Part shown: positions 5,327-5,747 of the stretch, piece by piece
Numbering within the stretch: position 1 is the stretch's first letter
How the letters are laid out: every line of letters begins with the position of its first letter
Source: Bordetella parapertussis
GTDB lineage: Bacteria > Pseudomonadota > Gammaproteobacteria > Burkholderiales > Burkholderiaceae_C
NCBI GenBank assembly: GCA_945907335.1
Contig: CAMDSU010000126.1
Location: 1 to 5,747, forward strand
Reading direction: 5' to 3'
DNA length: 5,747 nt
Translations under genes and position numbers: made by a program
Notes under the pieces: model-generated
Databases searched by the model: none
The model's input: only the letters and a program-made list of their open reading frames with translations
What the model was told of the DNA's origin: nothing

Positions 5327-5747
5327 ATGTTTCCGCAACGACTCGACTCCACCGTGGCTTATGGCATTGCGCAAGCCATGATGGATGGCTTTAACCGGCA
5401 TTACCAGTTGTTTCGTCAAGAATCAGCCAAGGCCAAAGAACGTTTTGAACAACAAGACTGGCATGGCCAGCAACGCGCTCAGCGTGAGCGCATCGAGTTT
5501 TACGATTTGCGAGTCAAAGAATGCTCTGCCCGTTTGGAAACCGAATTTCAAGCGGCGCTACAACCGCCTGATATCTGGCAACAAGTGAAATTGCATTACA
5601 TAGGCTTGCTGGTCGACCATTTTCAACCCGAGTTAGCTGAGACTTTTTTCAATTCAGTGACCACCAAAATTTTGGACCGCAGTTATTTTCAAAATGAATT
5701 TATTTTTGTGCGGCCAGCTGTCAGCACCGAGTACATTGAAAGTGACG
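5327..5747 (+). CDS. aceK: Isocitrate dehydrogenase kinase/phosphatase, N-terminal part (3' end outside window)
   Basis: AceK phosphorylates and dephosphorylates isocitrate dehydrogenase in the cytoplasm; phosphorylation shuts the dehydrogenase down and diverts isocitrate into the glyoxylate bypass during growth on acetate or other acetyl-CoA sources. The frame is open to the window edge, giving 140 codons plus one base of a protein usually near 580-600 residues. Seen: DGFNRHYQLFRQES (20-33), DWHGQQRAQRERIEFYDLRV (44-63), QVKLHYIGLLVDHFQPELAE (86-105), TFFNSVTTKILDR (106-118) and FIFVRPAVSTEYIESD (125-140), all strongly conserved AceK N-terminal segments belonging to the regulatory domain; the kinase domain lies beyond the window. 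ATG 5327 follows the can stop by 12 nt and has a GAGG upstream. In enterobacteria aceK sits with aceBA; here it is with can and a LiuR-like regulator. Confidence 0.95.
   Translation, partial: MFPQRLDSTVAYGIAQAMMDGFNRHYQLFRQESAKAKERFEQQDWHGQQRAQRERIEFYDLRVKECSARLETEFQAALQPPDIWQQVKLHYIGLLVDHFQPELAETFFNSVTTKILDRSYFQNEFIFVRPAVSTEYIESD

Noticed and set aside
5385..5588. 67-codon open frame on the plus strand near the right edge
   Set aside because: It is out of frame with aceK, whose conserved N-terminal segments cover this whole region from 5327 onward.

Overview
The window is a stretch of bacterial chromosome. Every recognisable product points to a betaproteobacterium, most likely of the order Burkholderiales (Comamonadaceae-like) with moderate GC content. 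The clues are the order glyS-gmhB-plsC-DUF45 metallopeptidase, a LiuR-type MerR regulator divergent from an LACTB2-like metallo-beta-lactamase (MBL) fold hydrolase, and the start of aceK. The assignment rests on protein resemblance and gene order, not on a marker gene. There are no RNA genes, mobile elements, CRISPR arrays or long repeats. Coding density is nearly total; the only real intergenic space is about 62 bp at 4191-4252.

Left block, plus strand (1-3148): the C-terminal 300 codons of glyS (glycyl-tRNA synthetase beta chain), then gmhB (heptose bisphosphate phosphatase of lipopolysaccharide core synthesis), plsC (1-acylglycerol-3-phosphate acyltransferase) and a YgjP/DUF45 zinc metallopeptidase. 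The genes are separated by 6 nt, then overlap by 1 nt (TAATG) and 4 nt (ATGA), so they look like one translationally coupled operon. It joins a housekeeping tRNA synthetase to envelope precursor synthesis.

Middle, minus strand (3117-4190): an MBL-fold hydrolase with a complete metal site and a C-terminal winged-helix region. Its 3' end overlaps the end of the metallopeptidase gene by 32 nt in convergent orientation.

Right block, plus strand (4253-5747, running off the end): a MerR-family regulator resembling LiuR, a type II beta-carbonic anhydrase (can) and the N-terminal 140 codons of aceK (isocitrate dehydrogenase kinase/phosphatase), with gaps of 3 and 12 nt. A perfect 16-bp palindrome, ACGTTTACGTAAACGT, lies in the divergent intergenic region and overlaps plausible promoters in both directions. 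It is the best candidate operator for the regulator.

The most interesting reading is metabolic. If the regulator is LiuR, a branched-chain amino acid catabolism regulator is in one operon with a bicarbonate-supplying enzyme (needed by the biotin-dependent methylcrotonyl-CoA carboxylase step of leucine breakdown) and with the switch that sends isocitrate into the glyoxylate bypass (needed to grow on the resulting acetyl-CoA). No wholly new system is evident; all genes belong to known families.
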